In this document: piece after piece, positions 47,708 through 55,303 of the stretch | How the letters are laid out: each line of letters opens with the position of its first letter | How positions within the stretch are numbered: the first letter of the stretch is position 1 | Assembly (NCBI GenBank): GCA_034721895.1 | Contig: JAYEND010000099.1 | Location: 1-64,000 of the forward strand | Direction of reading: 5' to 3' | Length of the DNA stretch: 64,000 nt | DNA from: SZUA-451 sp034721895 | Lineage (GTDB): Bacteria; Campylobacterota; Campylobacteria; Campylobacterales; Sulfurovaceae | The notes under the pieces: model-generated | The model's input: only the letters and a program-made list of their open reading frames with translations | Database searches by the model: none | Told to the model about the DNA's origin: nothing | Program-made: the position numbers and the translations under genes

Positions 47708-47761
47708 CTATAACTAAAGGCACGAATAGATTTCAATGTGCCTCATATAGGCTTTGGTCGA

Positions 47762-48763
47762 ATGCATAAAGTGAGAGTTTTTATCAATGGTTTTGGTCGT
47801 ATCGGTCGAAGTGCTTTACGTATCATGCTTGAAGATGATGCACTTGAAGTAGTGGGGATCAATGATATTTTTCCTGTTTCTCAATTCAAATATCTGCTGC
47901 AATATGATTCTCTTTACAAGAGCCTCCCTGAACAAATTACACTTGAACATGACAGGCTGACTGTCGGACAGCATCAAATCAAACTCTTTTGCCAAAAGGA
48001 TCCTTCCGATCTGGATCTTGCTGCTTTGAATATTGATCTGCTATTGCAATGCAGCGGTCATTTCTTAACGCTCCAATCAAATGAGGCTTATCTTCAACAG
48101 GGAGTAAAAAAAGTCATCCTTTCTACTCCGGCACAGGACAGTATGCCCACCTATATCATGGGGTTCAATCACCAAAATTATCAAAATGAAAAAATCATCT
48201 CAAACTCCAGTTGCAGCAACAATGCAATTGCTCCTATCATACATACGATAGAAAATCACTATGGCATCCGGCATGCTTGCATCAGCATGATACATAGCTA
48301 TACCAGTGATCAAAACCTGCTGGATGGGAAAAGTGTAATCAATGAATTGCGACGATCTCGATCGGCGACACAAAATATTTTACCCCTGCACAGCACGGCA
48401 ACCTCGACTCTGGCTTCTCTCTTCCCGCATTTAAAAAACAAACTTTATACAAAAAGTATCAGGGTACCCGTTAATGCGACAACACTGTATGACTTTACAC
48501 TTTTTATCCAGAACCCGACAAATCAAGAAGAACTCAATGCTCTTTTTATTGAAAAATCCCAATGCTCTCTACACAATATTATCGATACAGACAATACTCA
48601 TAAAGTCTCCTCGGATTATATACAAAACAGGCATGGCGCAACGATAGATTTGTCCCTTACAGAAGTTTTGGATGATCATTGTGTCAAAATTTCAGCATGG
48701 CAGGATAACGAGTATGGATATGCCTATCAGCTTGTACAGATGGCCAAATTTATAAGTACATAG
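47762..48763 (+). CDS. gap: glyceraldehyde-3-phosphate dehydrogenase-like protein
   Basis: 333 aa. The Rossmann start is VFINGFGRIGRSALRIML (6-23), catalytic C151 is in SNSSCSNNAIAP and H178 in MIHSYTSDQNLLDG; the C-terminal WQDNEYGYAYQLVQMA is standard. The active-site segment differs from the common SNASCTTNCLAP, and the central part is poorly conserved, so erythrose-4-phosphate dehydrogenase or another specialised paralogue is possible. I prefer ATG 47762 over an in-frame GTG at 47738, which has no nearby ribosome binding site. Monocistronic and divergent from the tRNA-tuf operon. Confidence 0.82.
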   Translation: MHKVRVFINGFGRIGRSALRIMLEDDALEVVGINDIFPVSQFKYLLQYDSLYKSLPEQITLEHDRLTVGQHQIKLFCQKDPSDLDLAALNIDLLLQCSGHFLTLQSNEAYLQQGVKKVILSTPAQDSMPTYIMGFNHQNYQNEKIISNSSCSNNAIAPIIHTIENHYGIRHACISMIHSYTSDQNLLDGKSVINELRRSRSATQNILPLHSTATSTLASLFPHLKNKLYTKSIRVPVNATTLYDFTLFIQNPTNQEELNALFIEKSQCSLHNIIDTDNTHKVSSDYIQNRHGATIDLSLTEVLDDHCVKISAWQDNEYGYAYQLVQMAKFIST

Positions 48764-48781
48764 GGGGTTTTGGAGGTGTTT

Positions 48782-48946
48782 TTATCTCCAGATAACCTCC
48801 AGGCCATTGGAGAGCCGTGATATATCAAAAGGATTTTTTTTCTTCTTTAACTCTTCCGATTGTATTCTCTGTAAAGACAAATGGTTGCAAATAATACGTA
48901 CTACTGTATCCTCTTTTAACTTTTCCAGTATTTCATTTTGATTCAT
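48782..48946 (-). CDS. small hypothetical protein, 54 aa
   Basis: Short frame starting MNQNEILEKLKEDTVVRIIC and ending LSNGLEVIWR. It has a coherent amphipathic, Lys/Glu-rich composition with one Cys and no membrane span. The ribosome binding site is weak (A-rich AAAAAAGA before the ATG). It fills most of the 275-bp gap between gap and yaaA, convergent to gap. I recognise no family. It could be a real small protein or a chance frame. Confidence 0.42.
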   Translation of the reverse strand: MNQNEILEKLKEDTVVRIICNHLSLQRIQSEELKKKKNPFDISRLSNGLEVIWR

Positions 48947-49038
48947 TCTTTTTTTTGTTTTTTAAAAATTTCCTGATCAAGATCAAGAGATCTAATTGGC
49001 TATAATGCTGTACATACAACCTCTAAAGTGGACAAATA

Positions 49039-49776
49039 ATGAAAATACTTTTAGCGCCGAGTGAAACAAAAAAAAGTGGGGGAAGCAAAAACTTTGATAT
49101 CGGATCCCTGCTCTTTGAGCCATTAAAATCCCAAAGAACACTGCTGCTTCATCACTATACCAACATCCTGCAAAAAGGTGAGTTGCAGGTTCTCAGCAAA
49201 ATGTTTGGTCTGAAAAAAGAGTCTGATATCCTTGCACATAAAAAAGATATTGTCCACGAATTGACTATGAAAGCAATAGAGCGATATACCGGAGTAGCTT
49301 TTGATTACCTTGATTATACTGATCTGGGAGAGAAGGCACAACGATATATCGATGAACATGTCATCCTCTTCTCAAACCTCTTTGGTCCTATCAGAGCCAG
49401 TGATATGATACCCGAATACAGACTCAAACAGGGAGAAGCCGTGGGAGAGATCAAAGTAGAAAAATTTTACCGGGAACACGGCACTGCACTCATGGAGGAA
49501 TATTTGGCCAACGAAGAGATACTTGACCTGCGTGCCGGTTTTTACGATAAATTTTACAAACCGAAAAAAGCCTATACCTCATTGAAATTTATCAAAGAGG
49601 GCAAAGTAGTCAGCCACTGGGCAAAGGCTTATCGTGGTATTGTACTGCGGGAAATTGCCAAAACAGGTGTCGAAACAATAGAAGCATTCATGAAACTGCC
49701 TATTGAAGGTCTGCAGATCGATGAGATCCAAACCAGAAAAAACAAAATGGAGATTATCTATACGATAAGTATTTAA
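49039..49776 (+). CDS. yaaA: YaaA/DUF328 (UPF0246) family protein
   Basis: 245 aa. Typical segments are MKILLAPSETKK at the start, LFGPIRASDMIPEYRLKQG in the middle and the C-terminal RGIVLREIAKTG. In E. coli YaaA lowers free iron and DNA damage under peroxide stress and binds DNA. Length is normal. Its stop codon overlaps the start of a 38-aa membrane peptide gene (TAATG), so the two are likely co-translated. Function in this lineage is inferred from the family. Confidence 0.88.
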   Translation: MKILLAPSETKKSGGSKNFDIGSLLFEPLKSQRTLLLHHYTNILQKGELQVLSKMFGLKKESDILAHKKDIVHELTMKAIERYTGVAFDYLDYTDLGEKAQRYIDEHVILFSNLFGPIRASDMIPEYRLKQGEAVGEIKVEKFYREHGTALMEEYLANEEILDLRAGFYDKFYKPKKAYTSLKFIKEGKVVSHWAKAYRGIVLREIAKTGVETIEAFMKLPIEGLQIDEIQTRKNKMEIIYTISI

Positions 49777-49892
49777 TGATGCAGGATAATAACAAGTATG
49801 AGAAAGAGTTTGACCGTGTTTATTGGATCTATATCATCATTCTTACTCTTACTGTCATAATCGGTATTCTTTTTGATACGCATTATGGATAA
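49776..49892 (+). CDS. small single-span membrane protein, 38 aa
   Basis: Starts MMQDNNKYEKEFDRVYW and has one strong membrane span (IYIIILTLTVIIGILF) near the C terminus, followed by DTHYG. The start overlaps the yaaA stop by 1 nt, a coupling arrangement that argues for a real gene despite its size. The charged N terminus should be cytoplasmic if the span exports its C terminus. No family recognised. Confidence 0.62.
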   Translation: MMQDNNKYEKEFDRVYWIYIIILTLTVIIGILFDTHYG

Positions 49893-49915
49893 AATATGAC
49901 AAAAAGGCTTGATAG

Positions 49916-50257
49916 ATGAAAGAGAATCTGTTTGAAATCGGTGCCAAGTTTGAAGATGGCTGGTCATCAGACAACAAAGAAAAATCTTCCAAAAACTCTT
50001 CAAATCCCTGTGGAGAGACTTTGACACCCCAGAAACATCAACTCCACTTTGCCAGAGAGAAACGCAGGGGTAAAATGGTAACCATTGTCAAACCTTTTTG
50101 TCTCGAGAAAAAAGAGCTGCAGTCCCTCCTGAAAACACTCAAGAAAAAGTTGGGTACCGGCGGCACACTGAAAGAAAACAGTCTGGAGTTTCAGGGAGAG
50201 CTGGAGGATCAGTTGAGAGTACAATTTGAGAAATTGGAGTATCGATTTAAAAAATAG
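49916..50257 (+). CDS. SUI1/YciH-family translation initiation factor
   Basis: 113 aa. The C-terminal two-thirds is an SUI1 (eIF1-like) domain: REKRRGKMVTIVKPF, then LLKTLKKKLGTGGTLKEN and EFQGELEDQLR, matching bacterial YciH. The N-terminal 40 residues hold a Cys/Pro linker with a possible half zinc ribbon (NPCGET). Such proteins bind the 30S subunit near the P site in family members. It lies 23 nt after the small membrane protein and converges on the SagB-like gene, whose stop is 2 nt away. Confidence 0.87.
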   Translation: MKENLFEIGAKFEDGWSSDNKEKSSKNSSNPCGETLTPQKHQLHFAREKRRGKMVTIVKPFCLEKKELQSLLKTLKKKLGTGGTLKENSLEFQGELEDQLRVQFEKLEYRFKK

Positions 50258-50258
50258 G

Positions 50259-51533
50259 TTATTTCCCTATTGCCAAAGCATAAAGCACCATCTCTTCATT
50301 GTCCACAAAGACATTGACCTCATCATCATAAAAGGCTCCGATACCGCTGCAACCGATCCCCAGATAATTTGATGCGATATAGAGTCTATAGCCTATGATC
50401 CCTGCTTTTTGATAAAGTGCCTGATAATTTTTGGCGCTTGACGTAAGAAAGAAAGTGACAGCTCCTTCCTCGGCCAGCGAGTATTGTTCCAGGCAGAGAT
50501 AGCCTGCCTGTCTGGAAAAATCACCATATTTGAGGTAGTCTCCATCCTTATAGAGCCCCAGAGGCATATCAAATACACGGTTCACTACGGCATAAATGGA
50601 TATTTCCTCATCACAATCACTTAAAATAGGTTGATGCAAAACATCCATAATATAGTGAAACTGGCCTTTGGTTATGGCACCCTCATTGAATCCTCGTTGA
50701 GATCTACGGGCAAAGATGGTTTCCTGTAGTTTTTGCGTGTGGTAACTAAACTTCGATGCTTTTATCTCTTTTTTGCACCCTTCCGGAAGCATCGTTTCTT
50801 CATAGGCTTGTTCGATGAGAGGGTTTGGCTCAAAAGTACGACTCCCTTCTACATAAGGGAGTTCAAACTGGATAGCTTTTACCTCATCCTTGAGAGGCAC
50901 AGCCACGCTGGCAGCAGAAAGAAACCACTCTCTTCCCTCAAAACCAAACATGCGGTTGAGTTTTGCTCTCTCGATCTTATAAATCACCTGTACAGCATGG
51001 GGTTTGAGCAATGCACTGGCTTCAATACTTCCCAAAAGATGTCCACCATCCAAAAGACAATAACGAAAAGCACGATTTTTATATTTCCAACTGGAGCGAT
51101 AGTAAATAGCAGAGACAAGAAATAGATAGCCCTTCATGGCTGTTTTGTATCCAAGACAGGGTTCTATCCCCTCACTCCCATCAATGCTTTGAAGCAAAGT
51201 AATCGACTGTGAGCTCACCTCATAATGATAAATACCATCTGTTATCCCCTCGACACCTCTTGCCTGAAAATAAAGTTCATTGGGATAGAGCGCTCCTGCA
51301 CTGGGATTGATACGGAGATAGTACTCTGCTCCCGGATAAGTTTTTTTGGCTGTCAAACCCGCAATATGATAAAGAAACTGATCTTCTTCATAATCCAAAT
51401 CAAGTTTACGTTTCGTATATGTTTCCGGGTAGTTTTTATAGGTACTGGGCTGGTTTTCCCAAGAGAGTCTATTGGGATTGGTTCGTACAGAATTGTAGGA
51501 GTGTTTGGTCTGCTTATGATACCAAAACATCAA
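50259..51533 (-). CDS. SagB/ThcOx-type nitroreductase-fold oxidoreductase, two-domain
   Basis: 424 aa with two nitroreductase-like halves. The N-terminal half contains LRINPSAGALYPNELYFQ, the FMN-binding signature of SagB-type enzymes, and ends about residue 215. The C-terminal half includes IFARRSQRGFNEGAITKGQF and IIGYRLYIASNYLGIGCSGIGAF. SagB proteins oxidise azolines in modified peptides, but stand-alone members without a precursor or cyclodehydratase exist and have unknown roles; no such partner genes are near. It overlaps the DUF309 gene upstream by 20 nt, so the two are translated together. Confidence 0.8.
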   Translation of the reverse strand: MMFWYHKQTKHSYNSVRTNPNRLSWENQPSTYKNYPETYTKRKLDLDYEEDQFLYHIAGLTAKKTYPGAEYYLRINPSAGALYPNELYFQARGVEGITDGIYHYEVSSQSITLLQSIDGSEGIEPCLGYKTAMKGYLFLVSAIYYRSSWKYKNRAFRYCLLDGGHLLGSIEASALLKPHAVQVIYKIERAKLNRMFGFEGREWFLSAASVAVPLKDEVKAIQFELPYVEGSRTFEPNPLIEQAYEETMLPEGCKKEIKASKFSYHTQKLQETIFARRSQRGFNEGAITKGQFHYIMDVLHQPILSDCDEEISIYAVVNRVFDMPLGLYKDGDYLKYGDFSRQAGYLCLEQYSLAEEGAVTFFLTSSAKNYQALYQKAGIIGYRLYIASNYLGIGCSGIGAFYDDEVNVFVDNEEMVLYALAIGK

Positions 51534-51876
51534 AGACCTCTTTGTATTTCTGCTTTAGCCCTTCTATCTCTATACATGCCTTCCCAAACAAATCTGCATG
51601 GTCTACTTCACTCGTGCATAGGTATTTGTGCCGCTCATAAGAAGCGATCACTCTTTGCGCTTTGATATGTGCATTCTTCCGGTCCCTTTTGAGATGCTCA
51701 AAACTGATCGCCCCGTTGATCAGCCCTTTGGTGAGATTTTTCAAAGGGTGATCTGCTCTACGCAAAGGATGCCAAGCCTCTTCGAGTACTTCATGGGCAT
51801 CAAAATATTCCTGCTTCCCCAAGAGCAGCAAATACTCTCTCAAAGCACCCTCTAAATCATTATTTTCTTTGAGCAT
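51514..51876 (-). CDS. DUF309 family protein
   Basis: 120-aa all-helical protein with the DUF309 signature EYFDAHEVLEEAWHPLRRAD and KGLINGAISFEHLKRD. The conserved His/Glu set (HEvLEE, H in FEHLKR) suggests a metal or ligand pocket. Function of the family is unknown. The last 20 nt overlap the SagB-like gene, which starts inside it, so a joint role is likely. The DUF255 gene follows SagB-like upstream genes on the same strand order, 16 nt from the DUF309 start. Confidence 0.82.
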   Translation of the reverse strand: MLKENNDLEGALREYLLLLGKQEYFDAHEVLEEAWHPLRRADHPLKNLTKGLINGAISFEHLKRDRKNAHIKAQRVIASYERHKYLCTSEVDHADLFGKACIEIEGLKQKYKEVFDVLVS

Positions 51877-51892
51877 TCGTTGCCTTCATATC

Positions 51893-53923
51893 CTATTTCC
51901 ATTTCATCGCCGGTTTGGTACCTATCATCGCTTTTTCTACTTCGATCTTTTTGATCAATTCATCCAAAGCTTTACTCTCTGCAAAACAACTGTTGAGTTT
52001 ACAAGCAAGATAATTCTCTGAATCCTGTACCTTGGTCAGCACAAAAGGATAGTCAATATTCACTATTTTTGCTTCTGCTTTGCTTAAATTCTCAGAATTG
52101 GACTTGATCACAATATCCCCAATCTCCTGACGAAGAAAAACCGTCATAAATTTTGGAGCTTCTGCCGGACTGTTTGCCAGAATCGCACCATAACTCTCCA
52201 GACTCTTGTTGACTATTTCACTAAGCTTCAAATCTTCCGTCAAAACAGCCAGCGAAGTCAATCCTGAGAGCATCACACTCAAGGGAGATGTGTAATATTT
52301 GTCATCAGTATCTGCTATTACACCAATACCATCACTACTGAGATACCATCTTCCCTGACAGTAAAAAAGTGATAGTGCTTTCATTGCAAAGCTCTGGGCA
52401 AGATGCAGGTAACGCTCTTTGTGTGTCACCTGATATGCCTCGATCAAAGCATCAACCATAAAGGCATAATCCTCCAGAAGTCCCTCCTGCTCCGGTTTTT
52501 TACCAAATAATACCTGATGATAAAGTGTCTCTTCTTTTGACATCAGGGCCAACAATTGCTTCATCCGGCCTTCACCCTCTTTGATATATCTTTTTTCTAT
52601 TCGTCCGGCAGAAAAAAATGCCTTGACCATCATCGCATTCCAGGCTGTGATGATTTTCCTATCCACAAAAGGGAAAGTTCTGCTGCTTCGCAATGTCTTA
52701 AGGCGGGATTTGATCTGATCAATTTCAGCAGGTGGCTGATCTGAAGTGATATGGATATGGGAAAAGTCCCCATCAAGATTCCCATCCTCTTCTATCCCGA
52801 GATATGCCAACGCCTTTTTGATTTTTGTCTCGTTGAAACCTCTCTCTTTCAACTCCTTCATAACATTTCGATAATCATAAATAAAGTAACCGCCCTCCTC
52901 CCCGCCACTATCAGCATCACTCGCAGAATAATAGAGTCCTTTTTGCATCAAGTGCCGATCCATCTCCCCGATAGTCTCATTGACAACTTTGAAGAATAGG
53001 GGTTGCGGGTCGACCAGATAGAGTTGTACATAAAGAGGGATCAGCTCTGCATTGGTATAGAGCATCTTTTCAAAATGGGGTATCTGCCATCTTCGGTCAG
53101 TGGTGTAGCGGAAAAATCCTCCATCGATCTGATCATAAAGCCCACTTTGAGCCATCTTGACCAGTGTCTCTCTGGCCATTGTCAATGCTTTTTGATTGCC
53201 ATTGATACGATAGATATCCAGTAGGAGTGCGATTTTTGATGCTTCCGGAAATTTGGGCCGCTTTCCAAATCCTCCATTCTGTGCATCAAAATGGTCTTCC
53301 ATCTCTTTGAGTATTTTTTCAATTATTTTCTGATCAAACTTTACCGTTTGACTTTGTTCTGAAGATCCCTTTTTGGCAATCTTTTCATAAGCAGTGGCCA
53401 ACTTCATGATCTTTTCCGGTTCTTGACGCGAGAGATCGGCATAGTAAGGCAACAGATTCATCATTCCCCTGGAACCATATCCCTCCTCTTTGGGGATATA
53501 GGTCGTCACATAAAACGGTTTTTGATCCGATGTCAAAAAAACACTCAGAGGCCATCCTCCGCTTCTTCCATTGAGAAATTTAAAAAGCTGTTGATACTTT
53601 TTGTCTATCTGAGGCAACGCTTCCCTATCAACCTTGATAGGGACATAGTCCCGGTTGAGCAATGCCGCTACCTCTTCACTCTCAAAACTCTCCTCCTCCA
53701 TGACATGACACCAGTGACAGGTACTGTAACCGATGGAAAGGAAGATCAGTTTATTTTCTTCTTTTGCCTTGGCAAAAGCTTCCTCCCCCCAAGGGTACCA
53801 ATTGACAGGGTTATGGGCATGCTGCTGAAGATAGGGCGAATCTTCATGGATCAGGGTATTGGTGAATTGATGCTCTGCCCATAAAAAATTAAAAATTATT
53901 ATCAGAAAAATATACTTTTTCAT
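51893..53923 (-). CDS. DUF255 thioredoxin-domain protein (YyaL/spermatogenesis-associated 20 family), exported
   Basis: 676 aa. A signal peptide (MKKYIFLIIIFNFLWA) precedes a thioredoxin-fold domain (about 22-180) with TCHWCHVMEEESFE and C69-H-W-C72, then an (alpha/alpha)6 barrel region typical of N-acylglucosamine epimerase-like or glycosidase-like folds. The family start EDSPYLQQHAHNPVNWYPWG is intact. I start at 53923 because the longer frame to 53986 lacks a binding site and would bury the signal peptide. Most homologues are cytoplasmic; here export is predicted. Substrate unknown. DUF309 and SagB-like genes follow in the same direction. Confidence 0.85.
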   Translation of the reverse strand: MKKYIFLIIIFNFLWAEHQFTNTLIHEDSPYLQQHAHNPVNWYPWGEEAFAKAKEENKLIFLSIGYSTCHWCHVMEEESFESEEVAALLNRDYVPIKVDREALPQIDKKYQQLFKFLNGRSGGWPLSVFLTSDQKPFYVTTYIPKEEGYGSRGMMNLLPYYADLSRQEPEKIMKLATAYEKIAKKGSSEQSQTVKFDQKIIEKILKEMEDHFDAQNGGFGKRPKFPEASKIALLLDIYRINGNQKALTMARETLVKMAQSGLYDQIDGGFFRYTTDRRWQIPHFEKMLYTNAELIPLYVQLYLVDPQPLFFKVVNETIGEMDRHLMQKGLYYSASDADSGGEEGGYFIYDYRNVMKELKERGFNETKIKKALAYLGIEEDGNLDGDFSHIHITSDQPPAEIDQIKSRLKTLRSSRTFPFVDRKIITAWNAMMVKAFFSAGRIEKRYIKEGEGRMKQLLALMSKEETLYHQVLFGKKPEQEGLLEDYAFMVDALIEAYQVTHKERYLHLAQSFAMKALSLFYCQGRWYLSSDGIGVIADTDDKYYTSPLSVMLSGLTSLAVLTEDLKLSEIVNKSLESYGAILANSPAEAPKFMTVFLRQEIGDIVIKSNSENLSKAEAKIVNIDYPFVLTKVQDSENYLACKLNSCFAESKALDELIKKIEVEKAMIGTKPAMKWK

Positions 53924-53977
53924 TTTTATCCATTTAATGTATAATCGTTCTAAATATACCATATTTGCGAGCCAACT

Positions 53978-54319
53978 ATGACACAAAAAGAAAAAAATGA
54001 AATCAAAGAGAAGATCCGGGCTGATATCGCCCTATTGGCAGAACAGATCAAAGTACTTGAAGAGAAAACAAAACCCATTTCGCCTGATTGTTCACTGGGA
54101 AGATTGACACGCCTTGAAGCGATGGGCGAGCAGCATGTCAATCACAAAGTCCTTGATGAGTCCAAACTGCGATTTACCAGACTCAAGAATGCCCTCTTGC
54201 GTATCGATAAACCCATGTTTGGTATCTGTATCGAATGCGAGGAAGAGATCCCCATCGGACGAATGATGGCACGCCCGGAGAGCGTGAGATGTGTAGAGTG
54301 TGCCAATATACACACGTAG
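53978..54319 (+). CDS. DksA/TraR-type zinc-finger protein
   Basis: 113 aa: an N-terminal coiled-coil (about 1-75) and a C-terminal zinc finger CIECEEEIPIGRMMARPESV plus RCVECAN, with four Cys (CxxC and CxxC). This is the DksA/TraR fold that binds the RNAP secondary channel. It is shorter than E. coli DksA and lacks the DxxDxA tip motif in its coiled coil as far as I can see, so it may act differently. It is divergent from the DUF255 gene by 54 nt. Its stop codon lies in the left arm of a 22-bp inverted repeat. Confidence 0.85.
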   Translation: MTQKEKNEIKEKIRADIALLAEQIKVLEEKTKPISPDCSLGRLTRLEAMGEQHVNHKVLDESKLRFTRLKNALLRIDKPMFGICIECEEEIPIGRMMARPESVRCVECANIHT

Positions 54320-54402
54320 GGTGCGTAACCACGCACCTTTACAAGATAACAAACCTTTAAATCTTACACACAACAAGAGCGGTGCGTGGTTACGCACCCT
54401 AC
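54316..54402. repeat. 22-bp perfect inverted repeat at the junction of convergent genes
   Basis: Arms 54316-54337 (GTAGGGTGCGTAACCACGCA and CC) and 54381-54402 are exact reverse complements with a 43-nt loop. Both the dksA-like stop (54317-54319) and the S24 repressor stop (54399-54401) lie inside the arms, so it may serve as a two-way 3'-end hairpin. A related repeat with different central bases is at 56529-56594. Confidence 0.85.
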
Positions 54403-55052
54403 AGGCTCTCTATGTTTCCCACCACTTTTCCGACAATTCTCACCTCATCCGGAGCAAGCACCTCTGGCGAGTAGGCTTTGTTGTCTGAGATAAGCTCCAC
54501 CATGCCATCTGCTCTCTGTCGAATTCGCTTGATAAAGAGCCCTGCGTTGGTAGCGGCGATAAATACTCCATCTTTGTTGATATTGGTCTGCTCCCTGTCG
54601 ATAAATACGATCGAACCATCCTGCAGTGTAGGCTCCATCGATTCGCCGTCGACATGGATCGCTTCCAGGCTGGTACTGCCGTAGCCGACCATATTTTGAA
54701 CGATCTTTTCATCGATTGTGATCAACTCATAATTCTCATCAAAGACCTCCGCTCCGCCTCCGGCACTGGCACGAAGCTCTGCAAAATAACGTACTTGGAA
54801 AAACTTATTGGTCTCTTCGATCAGCATCTCTACAGGCTGGTCAAAAAAGAGCCAGTTGATGCTGAGCTTCTTAGCCGCACAAAACTGCATCAACTCTTCA
54901 TAGGGAATAGAATTACGCTTCTTCATCGTTGCAAATGACGTTTGAGGGATACCCAACTCCATTGCCACATCTTTATCAAAGACCTTCCCCCCGATCTTTT
55001 TGGTAGAGATCACATCTTTCAATTTCTCAATAATTTCACTAAACTCGATCAT
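54399..55052 (-). CDS. S24 (LexA/CI-like) repressor-peptidase
   Basis: 217 aa. The HTH domain is at 1-75 (FDKDVAMELGIPQTSFATMK), and the S24 peptidase domain has the cleavage site A97-G98 (RASAGGGAE), nucleophile S138 (VDGESMEPTL) and K175 (GLFIKRIR). These proteins self-cleave, often when RecA is activated, and derepress targets. It is divergent from a 36-aa ORF across a spacer with inverted repeats. No phage genes surround it, so it may be a chromosomal stress regulator. Its HTH is nearly collinear with the stand-alone protein at 29347-29580. Confidence 0.88.
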   Translation of the reverse strand: MIEFSEIIEKLKDVISTKKIGGKVFDKDVAMELGIPQTSFATMKKRNSIPYEELMQFCAAKKLSINWLFFDQPVEMLIEETNKFFQVRYFAELRASAGGGAEVFDENYELITIDEKIVQNMVGYGSTSLEAIHVDGESMEPTLQDGSIVFIDREQTNINKDGVFIAATNAGLFIKRIRQRADGMVELISDNKAYSPEVLAPDEVRIVGKVVGNIESL

Positions 55053-55082
55053 TTTGACTCCTTTATGACTATAGATATAAAG

Positions 55083-55140
55083 AATTGTAACCTTTTAATC
55101 CTTAATATATTACAATTTGAAATAATTTTATAATTATTTC
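55083..55140. promoter_or_regulatory. candidate operators of the S24 repressor
   Basis: AATTGTAA (55083-55090) and TTACAATT (55110-55117) form one inverted repeat with a 19-nt spacer. GAAATAATT/AATTATTTC (55119-55127, 55132-55140) is a second one. TACAATTTGA is repeated at about 55111 and 55153. The spacing between divergent starts suits a CI/Cro-like control region. AT-richness lowers confidence. Confidence 0.45.
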
Positions 55141-55187
55141 TATTTTTTTCATACAATTTGACATATTTATTCAAAAAAGGATCTCAA

Positions 55188-55298
55188 ATGGATTTTAAAA
55201 GAAACAGAAAACTGATGAATGAAGCGCTCAATTCAGGATGTAGAACCATGGCAGAGCTGGCACTCTACCTCAAACTTAGAGGTTTGGTACACGCTTAA
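55188..55298 (+). CDS. small hypothetical protein, 36 aa
   Basis: Starts MDFKRNRKLMNEALNSGCRT and ends LKLRGLVHA. The ATG has AAGG 7 nt upstream and lies directly downstream of the candidate S24 operators, divergent from the repressor. Composition (basic start, MAELALYLKLR helix) suggests a single short helix-turn-helix-like unit, but it is too short to assign. It ends 5 nt before the moeA stop. It may be a real repressor-controlled peptide or a remnant of a longer HTH gene. Confidence 0.45.
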   Translation: MDFKRNRKLMNEALNSGCRTMAELALYLKLRGLVHA

Positions 55299-55303
55299 GG
55301 ATA

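Noticed and set aside
54399..55298. prophage around the S24 repressor
   Set aside because: No integrase, structural, lysis or replication genes nearby; neighbours are chromosomal moeA and a DksA-like gene.
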